64,000 nucleotides of DNA, taken from assembly GCA_950022295.1 (NCBI GenBank), contig OX465600.1, forward strand, positions 314,722,031 through 314,786,030. The letters run 5' to 3'. Position numbers and translations under genes: made by a program. The notes under the pieces were generated by a model. That model was not told where the DNA came from. It saw only the letters and a program-made list of their open reading frames with translations, and ran no database searches. Positions 1 through 10,452 of this stretch are shown piece by piece. The DNA comes from Bromus sterilis. Lineage: Eukaryota; Streptophyta; Magnoliopsida; Poales; Poaceae. Positions within the stretch are counted from its first letter, which is position 1; every line of letters begins with the position of its first letter.

Positions 1-1898
1 AATCTTCTCCAGAAGGATTCTCCTTTTGTATTTGATGAAGATTGTAAGGAAGCTTTTGAAGTTCTTAAGAAAGCCTTGATAACCGCTCCTATAGTACAAC
101 CACCTGACTGGAATTTGCCCTTTGAAATTATGTGTGATGCTAGTGATTTTTCTGTTGGAGCTGTTTTAGGACAAAGGGTTGGCAAGAAGCTGAATGTCAT
201 CCACTATGCCAGCAAGACACTTGATAGTGCTCAAAAGAATTATGCTACTACCGAGAAGGAATTCTTGGCAGTGGTGTTTGCTTGTGATAAGTTTAGACCG
301 TATATTGTTGATTCTAAAGTTATTATTCATACTGACCATGCTGCCATTAAGTATCTTATGCAGAAAAAGACGCCAAACCAAGACTCATTAGATGGGTACT
401 CCTTCTTCAAGAATTTGATTTGCAGATTGTCGATAGAAAAGGAGAAGACAATCCGGTGGCGGATAATCTTTCAACGATGGAAGATATCTCGCACGATCCT
501 ATTCCAGTCAACGGCAGTTTCCCAGATGAACAACTTGCTGTTGTAAAAGTACAATCTCATTCCGACCCTTGGTTTGCAGATTATGCTAATTTTATCGTTG
601 CAAAGTTTTTGCCTCCAGGTTTTACATTTTAGCAAAGGAAGAAATTCTTCACGAATTTGAGGCACTACTTTTGGGATGATCCACATCTTTTCAAAGAGGG
701 TCCAGATGGGATCGTGAGAAGATGTATACCGGAGCACGAGCAGCAAGACGTTCTTCGACAATGTCACGATAGTCGCTATGGAGGACATCATGCCGGTGAA
801 AGGACCGCACATAAAGTTTTACAATCAGGTTTTTATTGGCCTACTCTTTTTAAGGATGCCCGAAGGTACGTTCTATCTTGTGATAAGTGTCAGAGAGTTG
901 GTAACATTAGCAGGAGAAATGAGATGCCTATGAATTACTCACTAGTGATCGAACCTTTCGATTGCTAGGGTTTTGATTTTATGGGTCCTTTTCCTCCTTC
1001 ACACAAGTACACACACATCTTAGTTGCTGTTGATTATGTAACCAAGTGGGTTGAAGCAATCCCCACTGAGAGTGGTGATCACAAGACATCTTTGAAAATG
1101 CTCAAGGATGTAATTTTTCCTAGGTTTGGAGTACCAAGGTACCTCATGACATATGGAGGGTCACACTTCACGCATGGAGCTTTTAGGAAAGCTCTAGCCA
1201 AGTACAATGTCAATCATAGGATTGCATCACCGTACCACCCTCAAACTAGTGGGAAAGTTGACCTCACCAATAGGGAGATCAAGTTGATCTTACAAAAGAC
1301 AGTAAATAGTTCTAGAAAGGAATGGTCCAAGAAGTTAGGAGATTCTTTGTGGGCGTATAGAACTGCTTACAAAAACCCCATGGGCATGTCTCCGTATAAA
1401 ATGGTCTATGGAAAGGCTTGCCATTTACCATTAGAGTTAGAACACAAGGCTTTCTGGGCTGTCAGAGAGCTAAATGCTGACCCAAAGTTGGCTGGTGAAA
1501 AGCGTCTCATGAACTTGACTTCTCTAGATGAGTGGAGTGAAGCTTACGAGAGCGCTAAAATGTTCAAGGAAAAGGTAAAGAAGTGGCACGATAAAAGAAT
1601 TCTGAAACGTGAATTTAATGTTGGTGATAAAGTTTTGTCGTTTAGATCTCGTTTCAGGTTTTCTCCAGGTAAACTACTTTCCAGATGGGAAGGACATTTT
1701 CTTATCGAAGAAGTATATCGGTCTGGTGCAATCAAGATCAACAATTTCGAAGGCACCAAACCTCAAGTTGTGAATGAGCAAAGACTCAAACATTACATGG
1801 CAGGTGATCCTATCAATGTGGATGTAAACATGATATATACAATAACTCATGAAGAACATGTTGCAGCCCAGTTTCAGACTCCGGCAGGAGCAGAATAA
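1..1898 (+). pseudogene. pol: B pol remnant: RT end, RNase H and integrase of a Gypsy/Athila polyprotein
   Basis: The window opens in the last residues of reverse transcriptase. RNase H follows (about 100-560; IMCDASDFSVGA, TTEKE, HTDHAA), then a zinc-binding integrase N-terminus (about 775-900; HH then CDKC) and the integrase core and C-terminus (about 966-1898; WVEAIP, HPQTSG, GDKVL). The reading is broken by a frameshift at about 365-385 and by two in-frame TAG codons, 630-632 and 966-968. Past the shift everything stays in one frame. Two catalytic integrase residues are lost: the second Asp is Tyr (TAT at 1152-1154, MTYGGS) and the Glu is Asp (GAC at 1260-1262). Element D, the same family, keeps both. 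The product cannot be functional. Confidence 0.93.
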
Positions 1899-1984
1899 GA
1901 AAAGGTATGTATTACAGTAAGGAAACATTGCGAACGTCAATAAAATATTACTTTTCAAAGTTTTTTCAAAATTAGGAAAATTCC

Positions 1985-2241
1985 AAGCCCGAATGGAGTC
2001 GGAGAGGAACTCCAGGGGGCCCAGGAGGCCTCCTGGCGCGCCCCCTCCTGGCCGCACCAGGAACCCTCCTGGGTGCCCTGGACTCCGACTCCGACTCCAC
2101 CTAGGCTTGAAACCTTCCTTATGTTGCAGAAATTTTTGCTATATATTTTCCCGGATCGTTCCGGCAGCGTATCTCTCGATTTCGTGTGTTTTATTTCTCG
2201 GTCTGTTTTTTCCAGGAAAACTTTTAGTAGATCTAGGTGCC
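1985..2241 (+). promoter_or_regulatory. Internal GC box, TATA box and splice-acceptor-like site before B ORF2
   Basis: A GC-rich block (about 2010-2095, with CTGGCGCG and CCTCCTGGCCGC) is followed by a pyrimidine-rich run ending in TTGCAG (2124-2129) and a TATA box, TATATATT, at 2140-2147, about 95 bp before the ATG at 2242. The order GC box then TATA box copies the layout upstream of transcription in this element's own LTR (about 12700-12819). The equivalent minus-strand stretch of D (about 30190-29934) has the same order, with TTGCAG and TATATATTC. Either an internal promoter or a 3' splice site for a subgenomic RNA would fit. Which one is used cannot be told from sequence. Confidence 0.5.
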
Positions 2242-2748
2242 ATGGCTTCCCCAAGTTCCCGAAAGGACAAGTTTGTCGTCAACGTCATCAACCCTTACCT
2301 CGCTGAGGTGAGGAAGCACCCCCAGGTCCTTCGTGTGGAGGACGGTGTTCTCCACAAGGAAGATCTAAAGGGACCTGTCAAGGAAGGGAGCACCGAGGAG
2401 CGGCTGAAGGAGATGGAACATGAGGTCTTCATGTTCAAGAAGATGGTGGAGCACGGTGTTGAAGCTAACTTCGACATCATGAACGAGATCGAGGCTTCCC
2501 ACAAGAAGGATATGAAGGAGATGTGGTCAAGTTTGGCCGCATTAGAAGAAAAAGTTTATGAACTCCAAGCAGAAATCTATGATCTGCAGAACTAGAACTG
2601 TGAGTATGAACTAAAGTTTCTGCGCATGGGTTTAGGTGCTGAGTGCAGGATCTTGGAGACGGGAATGTCCTTCGAGACTGGAGAACAACTGGCATGGAAG
2701 CGCTTCGCCAAGGAGTACGTGAACAACCACAACAAGAATGAGGAGTAA
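2242..2748 (+). pseudogene. B ORF2: small coiled-coil protein in the position of an env-like ORF
   Basis: The ORF runs 168 codons from ATG 2242 (context GCCATGG) to TAA 2746-2748, with one in-frame TAG at 2593-2595. The D copy reads Gln at that codon, which shows the TAG is a mutation. The predicted protein is charged, begins MASPSSRKDKF, and has long heptad-like stretches (about residues 45-125, e.g. ERLKEMEHEVFMFKKM and ALEEKVYELQAEIYDL) suggesting a coiled coil. No signal peptide or membrane segment is visible, so an envelope role is not supported by sequence. I do not recognise the family. It lies between pol and the 3' LTR, where Athila elements often carry an extra ORF. Confidence 0.7.
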
Positions 2749-4005
2749 ATCTCCTCGGGTAATGGCATCCCCTTAGCTTGTTCCAAGCTTGGGGGAGTGC
2801 CGGGTATCTTTATCTTTATCTTTGTCTTTAGGAGTCATGTAGAGTCGTATGATGTGTAGGGAAGTTACTTTATGAAATAGGTGTTGCTTTGAGGTCTATC
2901 ACTCCTTTTGTGGAGAGCTTTGTATCCGTAAGTGTGAGGTCATCTATGAAGGAATATTAATGAGAAGTCTATTGGTTTCTTCGCTGCACTTGGTATTCTC
3001 TTCACGCAATCGACATTTTGAGCTGATTATTATGGGGAGTATTGACCTTATATCAGGTATGGCTTCGAAAACTTTATTTAAATCTTGGCAAGTATAGCTT
3101 TGGTCATAACAACAAGCATGTTTTTCTCAAAGTAGCGACATAGCCAAAACCCTTGTGTTATTATGCTTGAAGTGTTATGTTGACAAGGAAGACAACTTGA
3201 TGTTTCATGCTAGTTTTAATGTTTATGCTTTGTATTGCTTGCATCTAAGTTGTCATCAATTGTCTGGTCTCTCAAAGCCTTGCTAGCCAAAACTCTGTAC
3301 TAAGCGGAATTCTGCTTGTACTTCCATACCCTGAAACCAACATCTTCCACTTGAGTCCACCATACCTTCCTATTTGTGGTATCCCACTACCAGTCCTAAA
3401 GTATATAATTTGTGTGCTATCTCTAGATGTTCAAAATCTTCTATTTTGTGCCGCTGATTCAGCTCATGAGGAAGTGGTGGGTAACCCATGATCTTCTTAA
3501 TTTGGACAAGTTTTATCTTGGGATTGCATGTCTCATCTGCAAACCCCTAATACGAGAAGGGACTGGCATGAGTGCCCAGCTCGTAAAAGATAAATACTGA
3601 CACACAAGTTCCTTCGCCCATTTATGAGTGATAATCAAAGGAATTTAAGGGGATGTGATCGTCCCCACATGGGAGCCGTTCCTCGAAACTTGTCCAAATC
3701 ATAAAGTGAGTGAGTTATCTATCAGCAGTCGTTGACGGATCATGCACCTCCCAAAAGTCTGTTTTTATTCTTTTTGATCTAGAGATGGCACATGAGTTTT
3801 CCCTGCTTACCCTTTTACACGGGGTTTATCTTTTATTTTGTGCTGAGTGAGTCCTTCCTACTTCCTTCCTTCTTGAGAGAGAACAGACATTTGATGTTAA
3901 TAAAGATTCTTGCATACAAAGCTGCATTGAAAGTTAGCATGTTACATCTTCGTTGACATTATATTTTTATGAGTGAGTTGTTTACAAAAGCTTATGCTGA
4001 GTAGA
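2749..4005 (+). other. B 3' noncoding region, first part
   Basis: No supportable ORF is seen. The stretch is AT-rich and matches the D interior between its ORF2 and 3' LTR (minus strand, about 25150-23585), so it is conserved element sequence and not unique DNA. It resumes at 12086 after element A. Confidence 0.7.
2785..2797 (+). other. B internal polypurine-tract-like motif
   Basis: AAGCTTGGGGGAG lies just after ORF2 and is identical to the tract abutting the 3' LTR (12432-12444). D has the same motif on the minus strand at about 25123-25136. It could act as a second plus-strand primer site, like a central polypurine tract, but that role is inferred. Confidence 0.5.
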
Positions 4006-5644
4006 TGATACGTCCAAAACGTATCTATAATTTCTGCTTGCTCCATGCATGTTTTGTGTGATATTGCTATGATCTAGATACACTTTCATACACTTTTGAT
4101 CATATTTGGACTAACCTATTAACTCAGTACACCACAGTGCCAGTTCCTGTTTTCTGCTGTTTTTCTATTTCAGTTTTCCCCCATATAAAAAGTGCTCCAA
4201 AAATTCGGGAAAAATCAGATAAAAAATCAGCGCAGAAGAACCTTCCGGAATAACCTGACTGGGGCCAGAGGGCCACCACCAGGGGCCCAGGCGCCCTGGT
4301 GGCGCGCCCTAGGGGCTGGCCGCGCCAGGGGGCCGCCTGGACCCGTGGTGGCTCCCCTGTCTGCCCCCTTCGCCTATATATTCTCCGTTACAAGAAACCC
4401 TCAGAAGAAGAACCCTTTTCGCGATCTCGCCTCTGTTCCGCCGCCGCCGCGCTTCCGAGATCGGGGGCACCAGCAGACCTCTTCCCGGCACCCTGCCGGA
4501 GGGAGGGCCGACCTCCGGGAGTCTCCTCTTCACCATGGATGCTTCCCGGATGTGCCGTGAGTAGTTTCCTTTGGACCATGGGTCCGTGATCAGTAGCTAT
4601 GTGATGTTCTCCTCCCCTCTTTGTTCTTCATGGTTTAGACCTCATGAGCTGCCCTACATGATCGAGGCACTTTTGTAATCTTTTTGCTGTTGCTATGCTG
4701 AGTTTGATGGGATCTGATGGATTATGAGATTATGTTCAGATTGTGATAGAGTAATATATTTGGTTCTTATCTTTTATATTTTTGTTCCTAAGTAATTCTT
4801 GCATGTTCTCCGTTGTTGTTTATTGCTTTGGCCAAGTAGTAGGTAGTAACCCCAAGAGGGAACGTTATGCTCGATTGTGGGTTCATGCCCCCTGATGACA
4901 CACTTGAGTGACAGAAACATGAGTCTAGGGGATGTGCTGTTGCACAAGGGGGAAAACAACGGTGCTTGTAACCGCGGTTGCAAGGATTGTTTACTTTACA
5001 CAAAGTGCTTTTTAATGCAGTTGTCTGTTGCTTTGGGTTTACACTTTGGGTGGGGCTCGCAACTTAATACCAGTGAGATGTTCTGGATAGATATCTCAAG
5101 GTGGATGATTAGTAGTAGATGCAGTTGGATTTCGGTCTACTTATTTTGGCGTTCTGCCCATGCTTTTGAGCCTCTTCCTTTCCTTTGTAGCATAGTTAGC
5201 ATTGCGGTGCGTTCATAATCCTGTCAATTGCCCTTCTGTAATTTGTTCACCTCGCATATCAGTTTTATCGTCTTTTGGGAGAGAGACATCACTAGTGAAC
5301 ATCACGTATCCCGGTCCATATCCTCATTACTGTTTCCACACTCATTTACTTTTCTGCTTTTACTTTCAGTTGCTATCATTATCCCTTGTGTTTGATCCTT
5401 TGTGAACAACAAGACCGGAGAGATTGACAACCTCTTTGAACTTCGTTGGGAACAAAGTTATTTGTGTCTGTGTGCAGGTCCGCGTCAGTTGCGCCGCTGG
5501 CACGTACTTATCATCTCCGGAGTCCTACTGGAGACAAACCTTGGTATCTTTACTGAGGGAAATTTTCTGCTTTGCTACATCACACCTTCCTCTTGAGGTT
5601 TACCAACGAAGGGCGAGAAATCATCATCACCTCGCACGCAAGCA
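4006..5644 (+). repeat. A 5' LTR
   Basis: It starts TGATACGTCC and ends GCAAGCA, matching the copy at 10453-12080 throughout. The first 20 bases form a 7-bp inverted repeat, GATACGT/ACGTATC, with a 5-bp spacer. A GC-rich palindromic block (about 4255-4365) precedes the TATA box. The stretch after it (about 4400-5640) is R-U5. Confidence 0.95.
4374..4384 (+). promoter_or_regulatory. TATA box of A 5' LTR
   Basis: CCTATATATTC follows directly after the GC-rich block, so transcription would start near 4405. The copies are at 10808-10818 (A 3' LTR) and, on the minus strand, 15168-15178 and 21008-21018 (C LTRs). Confidence 0.7.
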
Positions 5645-5653
5645 AAGAATTTC

Positions 5654-5670
5654 TGGCACCGTTGCCGGGG
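5654..5670 (+). other. A primer binding site, tRNA-Asp type
   Basis: TGGCACCGTTGCCGGGG lies 9 bp after the LTR. It complements the 3' end of plant tRNA-Asp(GTC) at 16 of 17 positions (A for G at position 5). tRNA-Asp priming is typical of Athila elements. Confidence 0.88.
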
Positions 5671-5805
5671 ACTCCGAGTGCTAAGATAGGGGAGTTGCAC
5701 ACTACCCTTTACCTTTGTTTTTTAGTCTTGTTAGTTTACCTTTCAGTTTTTATCTTTGTGTCTTATATCAAAAATCACAAAAAATCTGCCACACTTGCTG
5801 CTGCT

Positions 5806-7842
5806 ATGGGTTCCACTGAAAACACCAAGTTGTGTGACTTCACTAGTCACAACAACCAAGACTTTATCTGCACCCCCATTGCCACACCTGCCACTTCAGC
5901 TACCTCTTATGAAATTAAACCTGCCTTGCTAAACCTTGTTATGAGAGATCAATTCTCTGGTGCTGGAGATGATGCTGCTTTACACTTGAACAATTTTGTT
6001 GAATTATGTGATATGCAAAAGTATAAAGAAGTAGAAGGTGATATTGTTAAGCTCAAGCTCTTTCCTTTCTCTTTAAGGGGAGAAGCTAAAATCTGGTTTC
6101 AATCTTTGCCTAGGAATAGCATAGATTCTCGGGATAAGTGCAAAGATGCTTTTATAGGGAAGTACTACCCACCTGCTAAAATTATCCAATTAAGGAGTAA
6201 CATTATGAATTTTAAGCAATTGGATAATGAACACGTTGCCCAAGCTTGGGAACGAATGAAATATTTTGTTAAGAAATGCCCTACACATGGTTTGACTACC
6301 TGGATGGTTATCCAGACTTTTTATGCAGGCTTGAACTTTACCTCGCAGAACCTGTTAGATTCGGCCGCGGGAGGAACCTTTATGTCAACTACACTTTGTG
6401 CTGCCACGAAGCTTCTCGATGAGATGATGACCAATTATTCCCAATGGCACACCGAACGCGCTCCAACAGGTAGGAAGGTAAACTCTGTCGAGGAAATTAC
6501 CTCCCTCAATGAAAAAGTTGACTTAATTATGTCTCTACTTACCAAGCAACCCTCTATTGATCCTCGTGATGTTCCTTTAAATTCTTTGGTTGCCCAATAA
6601 CAAGTAGATGTGAACTTTATTGCTAGAAACAACTTCAAAAACAATGCTTATAGGGGTAATTTTGCTAGCAATCCTAGACCGTTTCCATCCAACTATGGGA
6701 ACAACAACACCTACCCTAGCAACAAGAACCCCTCTTCTGAATTGGAAAACATGCTTAGAGATTTTATCACTACCCAAAAAGCCTTCAATAAGAATGTAGA
6801 GGAGAAATTAGCTAAATTAGATAGTCTCTCTTTGAAGGTAGGCAGCTTAGCCCTTGATATTGAGATGCTTAAAATTAGAACCTCTCCCCTCGAGGAGAAT
6901 AAGGCCACTCCTATTAATGCTATCCAATTGCAAATTAATGAAAATATTAGGATGATGGCTAAACTTAAAGAAAGGTGGGCTAGAGAAAAAGAGGAAGATG
7001 ATAGAATTAAGAGCCTTCCTACACACCACACAGTTGCCACTATCCAAATTGTTGAGGACACCCAAACTGTTAGCACCCAATGCACTCCTAGTCCCGTTGG
7101 ACCAATTAATGGTGATGCTAATACCTCAACCGAAGATGAAGAAACTCCTATGAACATAGAGGGTTTCAAACAAGTGAGCCTAGACGACACTACTACCACC
7201 TTTGATAGTAGTGATATTGATTTTCATAGTTGCACCCTCTCAGAAGTTATTAGCTTGCTACACAAAATGTCTAGAGAACCCCACACTAGCACACTTAATC
7301 TTGCCTTCATGGAGCATATCACAAATGCTCTCATCAAAGCTAGGGAGGAGAAGCTTAGAGTAGAAGCCTCCATACCTAGGAAGCTAGATGATGGTTGGGA
7401 CCCTATGATCAAAATTAAATTAAATAACTTCTCTTGCTATGCTTTATGTGATGTTGGAGCTAGTACCTCCGTTATGCCCAAAAGAATTTATGATATGTTG
7501 GAATTGAAGCCCTTTGAACCTTGTTCTTTTGGAGCTCATCTTGTTGATTCTTCTGTAAAGAAACCTTTGGGGAAGATCGACGATGTTCTTATCATTGTCA
7601 ATGACAACTATGTTCCCGTTGATTTTATTGTTATGGATATAGAGTGTGAACCTTTGTGTCCAATTATTTTGGGACGTCCTTTTCTTCGCACCGTTGGTGC
7701 GGTTATTGACATGAAAGAGGGGAATATAAAATTCCAATTACCTCTCAAGAAAGGGATGGAACACTTCCCTAGAAAGAAAATCAAGTTACCTTTTGAGTCC
7801 GTTACACGGGCTAGTTATTCTCTTTCTCTTGATAAAACTTGA
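5806..7842 (+). pseudogene. gag: A gag plus aspartic protease ORF with one internal stop
   Basis: The ORF is open from ATG 5806 (MGSTEN) to TGA 7840-7842, broken only by TAA at 6598-6600, with the frame unchanged on both sides. The first part is a retrotransposon gag domain (about 5930-6430; GEAKIWFQSLP, FIGKYYPP, AQAWERMKYF). The linker region is Asn-rich and Lys/Glu-rich. The retropepsin-like domain is at about 7420-7730 (ALCDVGASTSVMP with the Asp codon at 7450, and PIILGRPFL). No zinc knuckle is visible. No RT follows. The single stop suggests recent inactivation or none in sister copies. I chose 5806 because the frame upstream of it is leader sequence homologous to C, which has a different ORF there. 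Confidence 0.88.
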
Positions 7843-7880
7843 TTCTTCTTTTGCATCATGCCTAGCTTAAAGGCATAAAA

Positions 7881-7904
7881 GAAAGCGCTTTCGGGAGGCA
7901 GCCC
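7881..7904 (+). other. Conserved post-ORF motif in A
   Basis: GAAAGCGCTTTCGGGAGGCA and the following bases lie about 40 bp after the gag-protease stop. Matching motifs follow the unrelated ORFs of C (minus, about 18404-18381) and I (minus, about 47131-47109, more diverged). The function is unknown. AAAGCGCTTT is itself a palindrome. Confidence 0.5.
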
Positions 7905-8482
7905 GCAACGAATTTAGGTTTTTATTTTTTGCTTTTGTTGTGTCTTGATGTTTGTTACTACTGTAGCAACATCATTGTATCTTTATTTTTCAGCTTTGTG
8001 CCAAGTTATAGCCTCTTATGATAAGGGAAGCAAAAGTCGTGACATGCTGTCCAGAAAACAAATTCTGTCCCTGGACAGAAAAATTAGAATAAAATCACCA
8101 GATCATCTTTTTGATCTGAATTTTTTTGACAGCATGCTCTATACAATTTTGAAACTTTCGTATGTTCTGAGTTTTTTTATTTGAGTTGCAGAAGTGCCCC
8201 GAAAAAATTCTCTACTACCTGCTGTTCTGTTTTTCACAGATTCTGCCACGTTTTGCCTCTCTTCACTTTTGCAAACCTTAAGCTTGCTTTTTCTTTGCAA
8301 AAACTTTTTGGCACTCTTGAGAAACAGTATATCTTCAAGAATAACTTTATATCTAGTGGGAAAAAATTATTTTATTAAGGGTACTAACCTCTCTAATCAG
8401 CTTATGATGAGTTATGTATGAAGGGAGTTTTCAAGTGTGCGATGGAAGATGATGAAAGAAGATCCAGGAGTGTCAAGCGCTC

Positions 8483-8550
8483 AAGCTTGGGGATGCCCCC
8501 ATGAATCCCCAATAAATATTCAATGATACTCAAGCGTCTAAGCTTGGGGA
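8483..8550 (+). repeat. Duplicated internal polypurine-like motif in A
   Basis: Two copies of a segment of about 35 bp contain AAGCTTGGGGATGCCCCC (starting 8483) and AAGCTTGGGGATGCCCCC (starting 8540). Both resemble the tract before the 3' LTR (10439-10452). C (minus, 17731-17804) and I (minus, 46455-46530) also hold two copies. Confidence 0.6.
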
Positions 8551-10438
8551 TGCCCCCGTGCATCCCCTTCTCAACAATCATCAGTCCGTCCTTCGTCTCA
8601 CTATATTTTTATCACTTCATGCGTTATGTGCTATGCTTGGAGCGTCTCGCTCTTAGGTTTCTTTTTTTAGTTTTCTTTAGTTTTTCTTGCTGGTCATAAC
8701 AAGTTAGACCCCATCTTACTTTGTGTGGGAGAGAAACACGATCCACTCCAATCTAGAACACATCATAGGATTTTTCCTGCTTATCTTTTTGTAGCTACTG
8801 CCATGTTTAGTTTTAGTCTTAGTCTGTCTTTACCAAGAGCCTTGGCTTTTGTTTAGCTTGTTGCTGGAACTCTCTTTAGTTTTCATGTTTATCTTGTTAA
8901 GAGAGTTGGTTGTATTTTCAAAACCTACAAAAACTAGTTGAGAACTCTAACTACTAGATGGATCACTAATCTTTGGAGGGATCGGATATTAGAGTACACT
9001 CACGTACCATGAGTCCAGGATGCGCAAGGATAACCAAACCCCCATACACTCCTCCTCGGGGTACTTGTCTCTTTGTGAACCTCCTTATTAGATTGAGAGT
9101 TACTGATAATAAGTGCATGAGTTCTTCGGACTAATGTAAGTATTGAAAGTTGACACTTCCACCTTCCAATATTTTTCTAGCCTCTCCCGTGCCGTGCATT
9201 GCCTTCTTCTCACTCCGAGAGTTGGTGTCCACCTTCGCCGGTACATCCAAACCCTTGGCATGATACGCTATGTCATCATAAGCCTCCTTATATCTTTCCT
9301 CAAAACAGCCACCATACCTAACTATCAAGGCATTTCCATAGCCTTTCCGAGATATATTGCCATGCAACTTCCACCTCTTCATGACTTGATCTTCATGTCA
9401 TACATGTTCTTGCTACACTGGCAGCGACATACATTGCATACATCATGATAACTACATCTTTTTTTATGATTTTGAGTACCTTGTAAAGTGTGAAAGATTT
9501 GCTATACCTCCTTGTAAAATAGAGTGTTGCCCTTAAGTGAGGAAAAGATCCCAAAGTGGACACAATAAAAGATCCCAAAGAGGACAAATGAGAGTCAAAT
9601 AGAAAGAGCCATTGAGGCCACAAAAAAATACAAAAAAATAGAAAAAAGAGAAAAAGAAATAAAAAGAGAGAAAGGGGCAACACTACTATCCTTTTGAGAG
9701 ATCCACACTAGTACTCCCTTTATATCCTTGTACTCCATAGAGATGATCATTATGCATATAGCTATGTGGGGACCTTCAAACTATAGAACTTGGCTTGCAT
9801 ATTCCAAGGATGAGCCTCCTCAAACGAGCTCTAGGTCTTCATGAGCGAGCAAGTTAGATGCACCCCCACTAGTTTCATTGGAGAGCTTCCTAGCTCATAT
9901 GTGCATCCGTTGCATGGCAATCCCTACTCCTCACATCATATATATCATTTGTCATCTCTTTCCTATGATTGTCCTCATTGATGTGAGCCTTTCTCATCCT
10001 TTTTGTCTTCCTCCTCCTCCGTACTTCTCTCTTTGCCATCCTAAGTGTCAACTCTCGTGCTTACGCTCATCCATTGCATGAGTGCTCAAAATATTGAAAA
10101 AGGAGTGGATCAAATTGACTTGTACCTGGCTAGTGGTCTGGGGACGAGTCAAGATAAGATTGAGTTCTCAACAAATAAATATTTTTCTCGTATTCCCTAT
10201 CCCCCTTCTTGCACGCAAACACCATTTGGAGACATTCGAGTCACGGACAGCGAGAGCTCTTGCACCTAATGTTCTCTTGTTACTTGTTTCAATGCTAATA
10301 TAGACTCTTGCATGTTATGACTTGAATTGAATCTCTAACCTTGATTGCTTTACTTTTCAAAGTTCTTATATGGTTGCTAGCATGTCACCACAGAAATTAT
10401 GTTGTTATCATTTACCTACTCGAGGACGAGCAGGAATT

Positions 10439-10452
10439 AAGCTTGGGGATGT
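10439..10452 (+). other. A polypurine tract
   Basis: AAGCTTGGGGATGT abuts the 3' LTR start and is the expected plus-strand primer. Confidence 0.75.

Larger units (their letters stand above)
7843..10438 (+). other. A 3' noncoding interior
   Basis: This is 2.6 kb without a supportable gene, where pol would be in an autonomous Athila. It is homologous along its length to C (minus, 18425-15618) and more distantly to I (minus, 47133-44337). Relative to C and I it lacks about 215 bp near 8930 (present in C at about 17165-17385). It contains a purine-rich low-complexity stretch at about 9627-9676. Confidence 0.75.

Noticed and set aside
6598..6600. Programmed stop-codon readthrough between gag and protease in A
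   Set aside because: The context TAA CAA GTA lacks a known readthrough signal and there is no pol downstream; a simple mutation is more likely.
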